A DNA stretch of 64,000 nucleotides, taken from NCBI GenBank assembly GCA_017893485.1, contig CM030359.1:32926430-32990429 (forward strand), given 5' to 3'. A program made the translations under genes and the position numbers. Below the pieces are notes generated by a model. It made no database searches. It saw nothing but the letters and a program-made list of their open reading frames with translations, and had not been told where the DNA came from. Shown one piece after another: positions 44,646 to 57,396 of this stretch (positions within the stretch are counted from its first letter, which is position 1; each line of letters begins with the position of its first letter). The DNA is from Hemerocallis citrina (Eukaryota; Streptophyta; Magnoliopsida; Asparagales; Asphodelaceae).

Positions 44646-45720
44646 GCCACTGAGAGGGCTGCACCACTAACACCAAAACAGCCACCAACCCAAACAAAGG
44701 ACGGATCTAGTAGTTGCGGCACTCCCCCAAAACTGAAATAGACATAATGTACCCAGACCAAGTGGGCAGGCGCTAAGCACACGGATGGGGAGGGAACATG
44801 CATCTCACATGCATGAAGAATTACGAAATGAGGGTAGAGCTCAGCGACTGGCACAAATGCCAGAGCTGCAAGAACCCTAGCACCACAGCACAACAATCTC
44901 TAGCAAAGATCCCACTCGAAAGGGGGGCAGTACTATGGCAACCTCCAGAGGGAGGAATAGCATGGTAAGGAACAATGACGGCATGAGCCCTTAAGAACAA
45001 ATAATACCGACGCCATAAAGAAGTAGGTCAGAGAATATTCCGAGGACAAAACATAAGGAAGAAATAGGAACCGAAGGAATACAACCAAAAACTAAGCCCA
45101 ACACAACCAAAGAGCTAGGATAGCAGTAATGGGAAATGCCTTACAGCACGAGAGGAATGAGCAAAGAAACAAAATAAACCAAATGGCTTAGGGCCTCAGA
45201 GGCAACAGCCCTGAAATACAAACACACTGCTTAGTCGCAGAAAAGCATCAACGCAACAAAGGCCAGTAGAGCAACAACCAGAAGAACAAAACAATTCAGC
45301 TATAACGATTAAAAATTAATAAACATTACAACCAGTAGCCAAGTAAAGAAGTGGGTGCCAAAAGATAGGCTCAACAACACCCAAAATAACTTCCAGCCAT
45401 ACAACACTGATAAGGAATTAGCTCCATCTAAACATCAGAACCAAACTACCAGAGCAAAATACCTCCAACCAGAACAAAAGAGGAACAAGAACACAGCCCA
45501 AACCTGTCGGCCTCAACCAAAACGACCGAAAAAGACAGCCGATAAGAGGGCAAACATCCACCACAACAACATCAGGTCTGCAAAAAGTAGGGGAGAGAGC
45601 ACAAATTAGAAATAGTTAAGAATACTAAGATTAAAAACTAGTCGAACGAAACAAAATAATCGCCTCATCCAGACGACTTAAATGCAAAGCTTCCAGTTTA
45701 TCATCCGATAAAGTGGACGG

Positions 45721-48700
45721 TCAGGACTTAGCGAAAAATAAAAACTCCTCGATAATGATATCAATCGATGAGGCAGAGTGATTAAAAATATGATTGTTTC
45801 GTTCACACCAAATAACCCAAATGATGACCATAATAGAGAGACTCCAAAATTTACGAAATTCTTTTCTGAGAGAGTGAGTCTTCCAACAGGACAAAAATTC
45901 ACAGGGGATATGAGGCGCTTGCCAGGCAATAACATTAATCCTCCATAACGGTTGAATAAAGCTACACTTAAGAAAAAGGTGATCAGCGTCCTCATGAACA
46001 GAGGAACATAAAGCACAAGATTGACCTAAGGCCAGGTTCATCTTGTTAAGGACATCAACAGTAAGAAGTTTGTTGTTAAGAGCTAATCAAGTTAAAATTT
46101 TAGCTTTGAGAGGAGCGCAAACGTTCCATAAGAACGTAGCACACGGGGAGTAGATACCCCCGAAATTTAGGAAGTTATAGAAGGATTTAATCGAGTAATT
46201 ACCAGAGCTAGTCCATCTCCATTTGAAATCATCAATGGGATGCCAGGATAAAGGTTGAGACAGTTGAAGAGGTCGTGAAGGACGTTCACAAGAGGCGAAG
46301 GGAGAATGCACGTGAAGGGAATCGACCAAAATTTTTGGTTATTGATGATAGTAACATAATCTTCCACCGTGGTGGAGGAATTGGATACTAACTGGTATAA
46401 CGAAGGGTAAGCATAAGCTAACTTGATATTACCGAACCAAAGGTCTTCCCAGAATTTGGTCTTCGAGCCAACAGTGCACACATGTGCCAAACCAAACCGG
46501 AATGGACCGACTACTTTCCAGACTCCCTTCCAGAAAGAGGAGGCCCTGCGGGAAATCCCACATCTTACGACGGGAGAAACATTTGAGAGAGATAAGATGA
46601 ACCCAGGGAAGATGATCGTGTTTAAGAAATCTCCATAACCATTTGCCCAAAAGAGCTAAGTTTTGGTGCCTGAGATCAAGGATCCCTAATCTGCCAGCAG
46701 CCTTAGAAGTACATATCAGCTTCCAGCTGCAAAGGTGAGTGCCAGCTTTATAAGAATCACCGCTAGACCAGATCAAGTTCCTTCTGATTTGGTCGATCCT
46801 CTTAATCACCCAAGAAGGGAGGTAAAAGAATGACATCATATATAAAAGGATAGAGGAGAGAACGGAGTTCACAAGGATGAGTCTGCCTCCTCTAGATAGA
46901 TGTTTACCAGACTAACAGTTAAGTCTAGATTCAACTTTTTCGATCATCGACCTCCAATCCGACTTATGAAGCTTCCCCAATCTCAAAGGGATACCAAGAT
47001 AATGGATCGGAAAAGAGCCCGCAGCGCAGTTATAGAATTGCGTAATTTTTGCTTGGCGGTTAAGAGACCCTCCAAGCCAAAGAATCGAGAACTTTTGAAA
47101 GTTAATGGTCAAACCAGACGCACTTTCAAAAACATAGAGAAGTAACTTAAGGTTACGCAACGAGCATCCGTTGGGTTTCACAAAGATAATGGTATCGTCG
47201 GCGTATTAAAGGTTCAACATGCCTCGATAACTATGAGAACCCCCCAGACCTTCTATAACATCAGCCTCCCAAGCGTTACGGAGTAACTTACTAAACACAT
47301 CGGCCACATGAGAAAATAAAAGGGAGGAAATAGGATCGCCTTGGCGAAGACCCCGCTTACACTTGAACTTGTGGCCTTCCGTCCCATTAACAATAATGGA
47401 CGATGTACCAGTGAAGAGACTGGATTTAATCTAAGCGATCCATTTAGGATCAAAACCACGATGTAAAAGGATTTCGAAGAGAAAATCCCAGTTAACATTA
47501 TCATAAGCCTTTTGAAAGTCTAATTTTTAGAATCCCCTCCGAATTGGATCTATGGCAGTCGGAAATGATTTCTTGGGCCGACGCCACACTATCTAAGATG
47601 AAGCGATCTTTAATGAATCCTGTTTGGGAGGGATCGATTTAGGGAGAAATAACCACACTGAGGCAGAACGAAAAAACTTTCATAATGATCTTGAAGGTGG
47701 TATTGAGAAGGCTAATAGGCCGAAAGTTAGAAACCGAATTTGCCCCCAACAATTTGACGATAAGGACGATATGCGCATAATTGATCCTATCAAAGGAGAA
47801 ATTTCCTTGGTATAGACCGGAGAACATCTTGAACAGATCGTCTTTGAGAAAATCCCAAAAATGTTGGAAAAAGAACGCTGGGAACCCATCTGGGCCAGGG
47901 GCAGAATCACTTTTTAAAGAGAACACAGCTGACTTAATCTCTTCCATTGAAAAGGGAGCTTCTAAGCTGGACAGATCATGCGGCTGCTGACCATACAATA
48001 GGGTCCAGTCCAAATGAATGGATCGATGTCTATTAGAACCCAAAATATTTTTAAAGAAGTGGAGGAAGGTGGCATGGATATCCGAAACAGTAGTAATTTC
48101 AGTACCATTGTCCATAATATAAGAAATGCGATTGCATCGCTGACGGTGAGAAGAAAAGTTATGGAAGAAGGAGGTGTTGCTGTCACCCTCCTTCAACCAA
48201 CAAAACTTAGCCCTTTGAGCCCATTTAATGTGATCATTGTGAAGAAAGAACGCATAATCTCTTTTACAAGACACCCTTTTGGAGCGAAGGAAATCCGATA
48301 TCGGGCCACGTTCCTCAAGTTGATCAATGGACTGAATGGTGGATAGTAAGACATTTTAAGGAAAATTAGCGCTAGCAAGTTTCTCTTTACGCAAAATTTT
48401 GCAAACGTATTCGATAGCGTGGAGCTTAATTAGTTAGCGCCCAAGCCTGGAAGAGCCCGTAACAGAGGAGAGTTATTTCGTAATAATGTTGACGAAGGTT
48501 TGATCTTCCAACCCAAACTTTTCAAAGCGGAATTTGAAAGGTCTGGAGAAATTATAGTTAGAGGACAACGAGATCAGAACGTGATTCGAAGACGGATTAG
48601 GTAAGGCTAAGACAAAGGAATTATGAAAAAAATTGATCCATTCCGACGAAATAAGTAATCGATCTAACTTAGCCATGGTCGGCGACACCCGCATATTAGA

Positions 48701-49256
48701 CCAAGTGAATGATCTGCCGTTGAGAGGAAGACCAGTCAAGTGGAGGGAGCGAATGCAATTGTTAAAACGGGAGGAATCTGAGGAGGAAGAGGAACCACTC
48801 GATCTTTCAGAGGAAAATCTGGTGACATTAAAGTCACCACAAAATAACCAAAAACACTGAATGATATTTTTGAAGGAGATAAGTTCGTTCCAAAAAGCCT
48901 CTCGAAGATCTGCGGTGGACGAACCATAAACTAACACCACAGAAAGTTCACAATTGAATTCGACCCAATGAAGCTGAACCACCAGGCAGAACGTTAATCT
49001 CCTTATCAAAATGAGGGAGAAACAAGAATCTTTAAACCTAAATAGGATTCCTCCTCTTGATCTTATAGCATCAAGAGAGATCCAATTGGAAATTAAAGAT
49101 CCGCCAATCAACCGAAGAAGGGAAGGAGAAGGAGACTCCAATTTTAGATTCTTGAATCCAGATCAAATCACAATGTGAAGATGAGATCAGGCTAAACAAT
49201 GCTTGTTGCTTAGTTGCACACTGCAGCCCCCGAATATTCCAGAAAATGCTAATCAT
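45721..49256 (-). pseudogene. LINE C ORF2: endonuclease, reverse transcriptase and zf-RVT, broken
   Basis: The ATG at 49256 (MISIFWNIRGLQ) overlaps the ORF1 stop. Endonuclease motifs: IWIQESK, FCGDFNVTRF, GRSFTWSN and LDRLLIS (49.2-48.5 kb). The RT region has FCWLKEGDSNTSFFHN, DSAPGPDGFPAFFFQHFWDF and NFRPISLLNTTFKIIMKV (48.2-47.65 kb), broken frames at 47.6-47.25 kb, then YADDTIIFV at 47.2 kb preceded by a TAA in place of Gln. SGLTINFQKFSILW and HYLGIPLRLGKLHKSDWRSM follow. The zf-RVT block CALCSSVHEDADHLFLKCSF lies at about 46.0 kb. Many stops and frameshifts. Confidence 0.85.
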
Positions 49257-51500
49257 TAAAAACCATTGTCTCAAAAGCTCTAGAGATTTCACGGTTGCGA
49301 ATCGTATCAAAGTCGACAAAATTATCTGAATCAACAAGAAACCCCATCTCTCTAGACAGACGAAGCATGTCTACATTAGATAGAGAGTCAAAATGCACCT
49401 GGTAAACGGAGCCTAGTTCCTTTCCAGACGAAGAGAGAGAGGGGAGCGGCGGGGGGGGGGGGGGGGGGGGGGGGAGTATATCCAACTTGCAGATCTGAGC
49501 CACAAGGGATGCCTGAGAAAAGGTCAAAAGTTTCGCAACCTTATTGGCCCAAATATGAGCACTAGAGTGAATGACAGAGAAGGGTTTATTAGCTTTGGCA
49601 GAAGTATACTGCAGACTCCCAGGAAGGTTAGGGATAGGAGATCGCATTAGCTCCTCCAAAGAACAAACTGAATCGAAAGAGCTACTGTTTAAAAGGTCAA
49701 AAGGAGCAATAGAGTGGAACAAGGGGATAGTAGAAGAGTGGGATGTCTGTCTACAACCACGAAGAGGGTGTAGATCAACCGTGATTGGATCAGGAGACGA
49801 AATAGGAGACTTAAAATGAAAAAAAGTTGCGAGACAGTAAGTAAGAATGTGTGTCGTTGCAAACGAAGATAATAGGCTAAAACAAAAATTGCATCCGGTA
49901 TTGAAAGACGAATAAACCGAAGAACGAAACTTAATAGTAATTGAATGAAAATTGACAATTACCAGCTTAAGCTCTCGGGATTGATTCAGGTCAGCTAATT
50001 CTTTATCCAGGAGATTATCTTTATCAACCCAAGCATCGGGTTTCGGAGAGGCGGACGAGAAAGCTTTGCCAACCTTAGGATTAAAAGAGGGATCTGTAAA
50101 GGAAGAGCAGTGGACAGCACTCTTGAACTTGTCCCAATCAGTGGAGTAATGTAGATTAGTCTCCCAAACAGGCCATTTCTCGTTAGATACAACCAACTTA
50201 GGCTTAGAAGGGGTAGAGCCAGTAGTCGCTGTAGCAACGGAGACCATGGAGGAGTGAGACTTGAGCGAAGGCAACAAGGGAAGTTTTGGAGGAAGCTCGA
50301 TAGCAGCTAACTGAGAGGCAGGGTAGGTTTTCACCGCGGAAATGTCCGGATCAATCAAGACCAAATTGGGAGCTTTAGAAGGAGAGATTTTGGAATTAGT
50401 AGGAGTGCCAATACCTCTGCGCTGAAGAGGAAGCTTCCATTTGGCTGAGGGAGTGGTCAAAGTAGAAGAGGTACCAACAGCAAAGGTATTCAGGAGAGTA
50501 GAGGTAAATGCAGGGGTGTTGGTGACCTCCTGGGAACCAGGAGCAGAAGACTGACCTCCTTTAGAGAGGTCTTGATAAATGACCGAAATAGGAAAAGTGG
50601 ATTTATTATCTCTTAAAGAGAAAGCATCAATTCTTTCATTCACCAACGGACAAGCGAATTCCGCCTCAACCTGAAGACACCCTGAAGCTAGCATAGAGGA
50701 AGAGGAAATGCGACGCAATTCTCCAACACATTTAGTCATGTCAGCGATGACACGATGAGAATTGCAGAAAGGAGGAAGACCCAGCAGCGTAACTTTGACA
50801 GAATAGTGACTCAGGGAAGGAGCAGGATGGCCTTGATACAACCATTTTCGAACGGATAACTTGATAGATCCGATCGAAAGAGAATTGATGGCAATAAGAT
50901 CTTCCAAGATTTTAAGAGATGGACAGTGAATGACCACTTCCCCGTTGGAATAAGCATTGATAGCCCACACCCAGTTGGTCACATTACAGGAGTTGCCAAG
51001 GAAAGCATCTAGAGTAGCGAAAGAAACCGAACCTTCGCTGAATGCTACGGCGCCGTAGCAAACAAACATGTTCATTTTATTGGAAAGTTCAGTAAGGGGA
51101 ATGGACACATAGGTGACCTGATGCTTGGTTACTTGAAAGGGAGGAGGGTTAGAACTCACTTAGGAAGTGTGATGATCCACCGCAGTAATACGCTGCGAGA
51201 CATGGGGCGTGGGAAGAAGGGGGAAGAGGACAATAATTTGGCCATCTTCGACTTGAGTGCTTGAAGATCTGCAAGCTTTGCCTGAAGAGAGGGAAAATCG
51301 AGCACTGCGATCACAGGATCGGCGATGGGAACTCCCATGGACAACCCTAAAATTTGCTGTAAAGAAAAACAGCAATTTTGGGAATGGCCATATTTCATGC
51401 AGAACAAGTACTTCATGTTGGCAATGCAATAAGCTTTGATGTGACCGACTTGGAGACAGCGGTAAGAAATCAGAGCTTAGGAGTTCGAAGAAGAAGAGGA
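49249..51500 (-). pseudogene. LINE C ORF1, frameshifted
   Basis: The 5' part (51.49-51.37 kb) gives CLQVGHIKAYC and CMKYGHSQNCC, two decayed zinc knuckles. After a frame change at about 51159 a 636-codon open frame runs to the TAG at 49251-49249. It contains NWVWAINAYSNGEVVIHCPS and SVRKWLYQGHPAPSLSHYSV, a DUF4283-like RNA-binding fold, then a Ser/Pro-rich linker with a poly-Pro run (QICKLDILPPPP..) encoded by a 25-base homopolymer. ORF1 proteins bind element RNA. Confidence 0.75.
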
Positions 51501-52510
51501 AACCTTTGAGAGGGAACAGAAAGGGGAGGTGAAAGGGCGGTAATGGGATAAAGCCAAGCGCCCTAGAAGATTCTTCGGATTGGGCCGAACGGGGTGATGG
51601 TTCAGCGAGACTGGGCTCCACTGAGAAGCGATGGGCTTAGCAGCCTGGTAACAGGAATTAATCACACTGTTTTTTTTACAACATCAACCCAAGAGAGGCC
51701 CATAGTGGCCCAAGTCTACAGAACTAACAGGGAGAGAAAGAGAAGGAAATATCGAAGAAAGAAAGGGTCCACAGACCACTACTGTAGCGATCAAACAGCT
51801 GATAAAAAAAAGGAAAAAGGACTTCCAAAAACGTAGAAAAAAAGGAAAATCGAGTTCTACGAACTCGCCTGAGGGGATGCTTGGAGAAGCGCAAGATCTT
51901 ACAAAGGGGATCGTAAGATCAAACCAAACCAAACATAACCCACCAACAACAGGCAAAACAAACGAACCAACATCCACTAACACTCACGCTGGTCTCAAAT
52001 AGATAGAGCTAAAGCACAGAGAACGAGCGAGAAAATAAAGAAAAAGAGAAAAGAAAATAGATCGAGGACGATCTGAAGAAATAAAACGACGGAGAGCGCG
52101 CCCTGAACCGAGAACAAAACAAAAAAAGAAAGCCAAAAAACGAAAAACAAAAGCATTATACTTACAGTGATTGGATAAGCACGGAATCGCTGAGAGGATC
52201 TGAACTGAATGGAGGCTGCTGGAGCTTAGAGAGGGAAGCAGCAGCACCACCACAGCCTTGAAGAGGGCACCGGTAAGGAACTAAACCTCGCACGAGCGCC
52301 AAGAGCTAGGCAACCAGAGAGAGGAGAGGGAGGGCACGAAGAGGACAAAGGAAACACTCAAGAAGTAGATCTGAACGTAGGGAAAAAGCTAGAGAGAAGG
52401 AAGAAAGACGGGATCTGAGAGGAGGAGGCGTCGCAGGGGGAAGGGGAGAAGAGATCCGGGAGAGATGGGAAGTAGATCTGGAGATCTGGAGGAGGATTGG
52501 GAATGTGTAT

Positions 52511-53900
52511 TGTTTGGTGAAATTTACCTTTCAAGTAATACAAGTTTTTTTTCTCTATGAAATAAAAATTTATTTTTATTGTCTATTGAAATTTATTTTT
52601 ATTTTATAAAATAAATTTTAAAAATAAAAATTGAACATAATATGACAAAAATTTTACCTTAATATATTAATCTAAAACAAAAAATAATGGTAGTTTAGGT
52701 ATTAAAGAAAAGTTAAAGATAGTTGTAATTTAGTGTAAAATGAGGGTATGAGAAAGGTGATGATCATATTTATCTATTTATTTTCTTTTTTGAAAAAGTG
52801 ATGATCATATTTCAATTTTGTGAAGAATACAAAAAAGTTTAAAGATTATATAAAAACTAGTACATATATATAACTACAAATAAGTTTAAAACAAGACCAA
52901 ACTAAAAAATATTAAACTTAATCAGGAGTCTATTATAAATTTTTCCAGTGTTGTAATAAAAAAGAAAAAGTAAAGAGCTGAACTAAACAAATAAAGTCAA
53001 CCAGGGGTTTATTAGAAATATTCCCATGGTTGTAATGAGAAAAAATGGAAAAACTGAATGAGCGATGACTCAAATTTCCGACTTCACGGTGCAAGTATAG
53101 CGAGATAATCAATTGACTAAAAATGAACTTATGACTTTAGCGGACATATTATTTATATGTAGAAAACTCGGATATCCTATTCGATCTGAAATTTTTGGGT
53201 GGATCCCAAAAAAACTAAGTTTATCTATTTGTATCGAATATGAAGGATCTAGATTTTTAATATCCCGATGTTCTAGTTTGTATGGACCGGGTCGAAGGTT
53301 ATGTATGGGATGGGTGACATAAGGTGACATGTACTTTTGCGAAGATGAAGGTGGTTATGAGATGGTTATAAGGGGTTATTTATAGGAGTTGGTGTGATGG
53401 GATTGGCTGTCCTTTTGCCTAGTCAGCAGTACAGATGGGCCGGGTTGGCTTGGCTTCGGGTCAGGTATGTCACCAGGTTGGATCCGTTAAGGGGAAGAAG
53501 TGTGGTCTTTGGGTTGGTTTATTGGTGCCTTGGGCTTGTTGGGCTTGGGCCTTAAGGGTATGGAGGGTCATTTGTATATTGGTATTCATTAGTGCACCCC
53601 ACTCCTCGGGCCGGTTAGTTGTTCATGTCGGGCAACTGGCTTGGGGAGTATCCAGGTGAGGCTTAGTAAGGGGATGCCCTGATCACTTGGATGGGCTTTT
53701 TGCAAGATTTAGTGGCGTTTTTAATCGTCAACGATGTCATCAGCCACATAGGTACTGCTTTTTAGGCCTGTAATAATGGTGGGATACGTGGCAGAAGGTA
53801 ATTGGCTAGTTTGGCCGGTTCTAGCAATCCTGTCAAATCGAAATATTTCGAAACCTAACGACTTTCATGCGTAGGGTCTCTTCACCTTCTTCTTTCCCCC
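52511..53900. other. Non-coding stretch between LINE C and the plus-strand open frame
   Basis: AT-rich, then G-rich from 53.4 kb. Two diverged tandem copies of about 90 bp lie at 52900-53045 (AATCAGGAGTCTATTATAAA and AACCAGGGGTTTATTAGAAA). TGATGATCATATTT is repeated at 52758 and 52799. No gene recognised. Confidence 0.45.
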
Positions 53901-53907
53901 TATATAA
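53901..53907 (+). promoter_or_regulatory. TATA box of the plus-strand open frame
   Basis: CCCCCTATATAAGCTAAC, about 200 bp before the coding frame and followed by a pyrimidine-rich leader. A possible leader intron runs from GTACCC at 54072 to TTTGTCTTAG at 54101. Confidence 0.6.
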
Positions 53908-54102
53908 GCTAACTTCTCCTTTCTTCCTTGTTTTCTTTCTTTTCCTTCACTTTCGCCATTAAAATTTATAGGAGCTTTCGTCATCGTCGCGCCTTCCGCT
54001 TCTGTCGCTCAATTCCTCGCTTTGTTCTACGGCTCTTTTTTCCCTTTCCTTCCATAATTCTTGATCCATAGGTACCCTTCTTCCTTTCTTTTTTGTCTTA
54101 GA

Positions 54103-55051
54103 TGAGGGGGCGTCTACGGCCCCTGCCATCCTTTTCGGCCAGCCTGGCTCTGTATCTGCGTCCGATCCAAATTTTGTCGGGATCTTGGCTACCTGGCAGT
54201 CTCGCTCGAACGCGTATTTGTGGAAGAGTCTGTTTGGGAATGTTGTGGAGATACCATCAGAGGTTAAAAAATTTAAGTATAGTTCGGTCAGAAAAGGATG
54301 GTCTTTCTTTGTGAAGATGTGGGAGACGTTGGGTTTATGTGGGAAGGGTTGGAGTTACCAGGAGCCTCAGGAGGGGGAGAGTGTTTTTAACCTTCAAGCT
54401 CATGAGGTTCTCTTCCACCTTAGGAGTTTTAAGGTCTATCTCAGGTTACCTTTCGACGATGATCTCTATCAAATCCTCCACTTTCTCGGAGTCACTCCCT
54501 ATTAGCTCCCCCTGATTGCTTGGTAAGCGCTGCTCAGATATCTTTCTTTAGTACAGCAGGTGGAAATCTCTTTTCATGTGAATATGTTCTGTTATTGTTA
54601 TTGTTTGGAGGGCAGTCGGTTGTATGCTAGTGTTCTGTCTAGGGCTGGGCGGGGTTAGTTTAAACCTCTTGACTCCAACAAAGATTGGAGGGATCAGGTG
54701 GTTTTCACAACCTGCCCTGACGATTGTATGTGGCAATTTTCTATTTATTCCTGGGCAGAAATTCACTCCGATGCGGGTCCTCTTGTATCAAAGGAGGGTG
54801 AGGGGGAGGATCCTTGCGACTTTGCGTTCAAGTGCCTTCAGTCGATCCTTGAAGAAAACCCGTTGTTCAAACCATGTTTCTTACAAAAGTTCTATCTTTG
54901 TTGTTTTGTAGGTATGAGCATAGCCTGTGGGAAGTTGAAGCTTAAGGCCTCCTCCATTCTCTCAAATCTGCGGGAACGAAAGGCTTCAGTGGAACTGACC
55001 ATTTTGGAGGAGGTACCTTTGGCAAAAATGCATCAGTTTATAGATCGCAAC
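54103..55051 (+). pseudogene. Open frame resembling the Tat antisense gene, 5' part, split by the copia element
   Basis: One frame reads GSVSASDPNFVGILATWQSR, YLWKSLFGNVVEIPSEVKKF, FKVYLRLPFDDDLYQILHFL and GVTPY, a TAG near 54503, later QVVFTTCPDDCMWQFSIYSW, LFKPCFLQKFYLCCFVGMSI, RERKASVELTILEEVPLAKM and HQFIDRN. The order (a LPF..L..LGV..QL block and a WQF block, then a coiled-coil-like segment) recalls the PF04195-like antisense protein at 38794-41166, but similarity is weak and judged by eye. No start Met in this frame is obvious; it may come from a spliced leader exon. It stops at the copia insertion and resumes at 63289. Confidence 0.45.
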
Positions 55052-56454
55052 AGTTAATTCTTGGTTTTGATGACTACAACACAATGCAAAGTTGTGCTAC
55101 CACCTATATATATTACAGGATGTATCAAAGACAATACCCTGGTGAAATACACAAAGGCAAAGTTGATCCAATGAAGCTTTCAAGAGAATCGATCAAGCAA
55201 GCTTCAAAGACAATGGCTCAAGCTCAAGTCAAAGACTCAAGTTCAAGACAAGACTCAAGTGCTTCAAATGTTTTGTATAAAGTGTCTTGTAACAATTGTA
55301 ATTTTTATTCTTTGAGTCTTAGAAACTTGTAATAGCCTTGTCACACACACACTCACACATATCTTTTAATAATTGAGTGTTTTACAAAGTTAAAAGGTCA
55401 AAACAAGCTTGAATAAGTTCAGCTGTTGAGTACTAGAAGACCAATCTTTGGAACCAGTCGACTGTCTTAGAAAGAAATTGTCTGAACTCATACAAGCTCT
55501 GACCAGTCGACTCATTATGGCAACTCAGTCGACTGTTCAAGTCGTTTTGATAGTTTTCTGTTTTTAAAACTTGTTTTTCAAAATCAAATCTTTTCACTGC
55601 CATTGTATGGCAGTTGGGATTCAAGCTCTCAACGTCCAAACGTCTCTAACTCTATAAAAAGAGTATAGAACTCATTTGGCAAATGTTCCCATCAATTCCA
55701 AGCATTTTCTTAAGTTTCAAGTTTTTTATTTTTGAGAAGAACAAGCTTTTTTAAAGGCATACATATTCTCTAAATCTTGGTTCTCTGAAAATCAGTCTAG
55801 TATAACATTGAATTCATTTTAGACCGATTTCAGAAGTTAACCTAATAGCCACCATACAAAATCACAAATCACAAACAAGGCTATAGGTTATTGTAACTCT
55901 TTTTGTTATTGTTTTCACTCTCAGGTTGTGAGAGTGGTCATCTCGGTTGGAGAGTAGGACTCTTGGTTGTAGAATCGGTTTTTCACTCTAGGGTGTAGAG
56001 TGGGTTTGCTCTCTCTAGTGCTGAGAAAGGACTACGGGTTTGACATAGTTGTTGTCAAACGCCGTAGGGTATTCTTGTACTTTTCAAGAATAGTGGAAAA
56101 TCTCAAGTGGGTTGCTTAGGGACTGGATATAGGTTGGGAGGACCAAACCAGGATACATCGCTGTGTTCTCTGTGGTTGACTCTCTCCGTGGTTGTATTTT
56201 CTTCATTTGCAATCTCAATTTGGTTAAGTTTTAGTTCTAAAACTTGTTTGAAAAGTTGACTGGTTTCCACTATAAGTCGACTGGTCAGACTCGTAACTCT
56301 CAGTAAAATACTCTTCTAATCTGATGCATCAGTCGAATGGATATCTCTTTTCAGTCGACTTAACAGAACGAAAAGTTCAATTTCTTAATTAATTTTTATA
56401 CAACACTATTCAACCCCCCTCTAGTTTTATTTGCCTTGCCTACAGGATCCAACA
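55052..56454 (+). repeat. 5' LTR of the copia element
   Basis: 1403 bp. A core promoter TCTATAAAAAGAG lies near 55650-55662. Five exact AGTCGACT palindromes are at 55456, 55505, 55527, 56275 and 56353. It carries a small extra copy of TGGTTGACTCTCTCCG near 56172 that the 3' LTR lacks. Confidence 0.93.
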
Positions 56455-56456
56455 CT

Positions 56457-56468
56457 TGGTATCAGAGC
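56457..56468 (+). other. Primer binding site of the copia element
   Basis: TGGTATCAGAGC, complementary to the 3' end of initiator methionine tRNA, two bases after the 5' LTR. This is the standard copia primer site. Confidence 0.9.
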
Positions 56469-56481
56469 CTGGTTGAGTGCA

Positions 56482-57390
56482 ATGAAAACTACTTCTAATG
56501 CAAGCCAATAGCATGAAGGCCAATCCACACAAAGGCCATCCCTATTCGATGGAACCAATTACAACTATTGGAAGTGTAGAATGACGATCTACCTTCAATC
56601 CATCAACTATGAGATTTGAAACATGATGGAGACAGAGTACATCGCTCCTGCAATTCCTTATGCACAATGGAACGATGAAATAAAGGGCAACACAATGAAC
56701 AATGCAAAGGCGATGAATGCTCTATTCTGTGCTCTTACCAAAGAGGAGTTTAATCATGTGTCTAATTCAACAATGGCATATCAAATTTGGCACACACTCG
56801 AGGTAACTCATGAAGGTACTAATAAAGTTAAAGAATCTAAGATATCTGTTCTTGTTCACAGGTTCGAGATGTTCCGCTTGAAAGAAAACGAGAATGTGTC
56901 AGATATGATCACACGGTTTACGGATATTACAAATTCTCTTGTGGCTCTTGGAAAGATGTACACTCAAGCCGAAATGGTGAGGAAAGTTCTTCGTGCCTTA
57001 ACCCCCGAATAAGAGAAAAAGACCACCGCCATAGAAGATGCCAACGATTCAACACAACTCTCTTGAGAATCTTGTGGAAAATCATATGGCATATGAAGTT
57101 TAACTTGAAGAACGCAAGAAGGATCTAGAACCTCAACAATCAAAGAAAAAGACACTCGTTTTCAAGGCCATGGCAGACTCCGAAGATGAAGAAGAAATAG
57201 CCATGTTCACTAGAAAGTTCGAGAAGTTTCTAAGGAAAGGTAAATTTAATTCCAAATTTAGAGATACTAATGAACTTCCCACTTGTTTTAAGTGTAACAA
57301 AACAGGTCATATGAAGAAGAATTGCCCATTAGAAAATGCGAAATCCAAAGGAAAGGCTCCTAACTTCAAGAAGAACAAGTCACAAAGAAC
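56482..57390 (+). pseudogene. Copia gag, broken
   Basis: The ATG at 56482 (MKTTSNASQ) is soon followed by a TAG. The UBN2/Gag fold then reads SLFDGTNYNYWKCRMTIYLQ, a TGA, and YQIWHTLEVTHEGTNKVKES, RFEMFRLKENENVSDMITRF and KVLRALTPE to a TAA at 57012. After a frame change come LEERKKDL, a Glu/Lys-rich stretch and a CCHC knuckle, CFKCNKTGHMKKNC, at about 57.29 kb, which binds RNA in the particle. Confidence 0.88.
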
Positions 57391-57396
57391 AAGTAC

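Larger units (their letters stand above)
44646..52510 (-). mobile_element. LINE C (L1-type), main part
   Basis: The minus-strand order is a pyrimidine-rich 5' UTR (about 52.5-51.5 kb), ORF1, ORF2, and a long 3' UTR (45.7-44.65 kb) that resumes at 29220 and ends near 28885. Total original length is about 8.2 kb. The 5' end is placed near 52510 by the switch from GA-rich LINE leader (plus-strand GGATCTGAGAGGAGGAG) to AT-rich flank. No target duplication was found. Confidence 0.82.

Noticed and set aside
45355..45609. Plus-strand Lys/Asn-rich open frame
   Set aside because: It is inside the LINE C 3' untranslated region on the opposite strand and has no domain.
53113..53322. Possible organelle-derived or protein-coding fragment
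   Set aside because: Both strands are open for about 70 codons but nothing recognisable is encoded; I could not support an origin.
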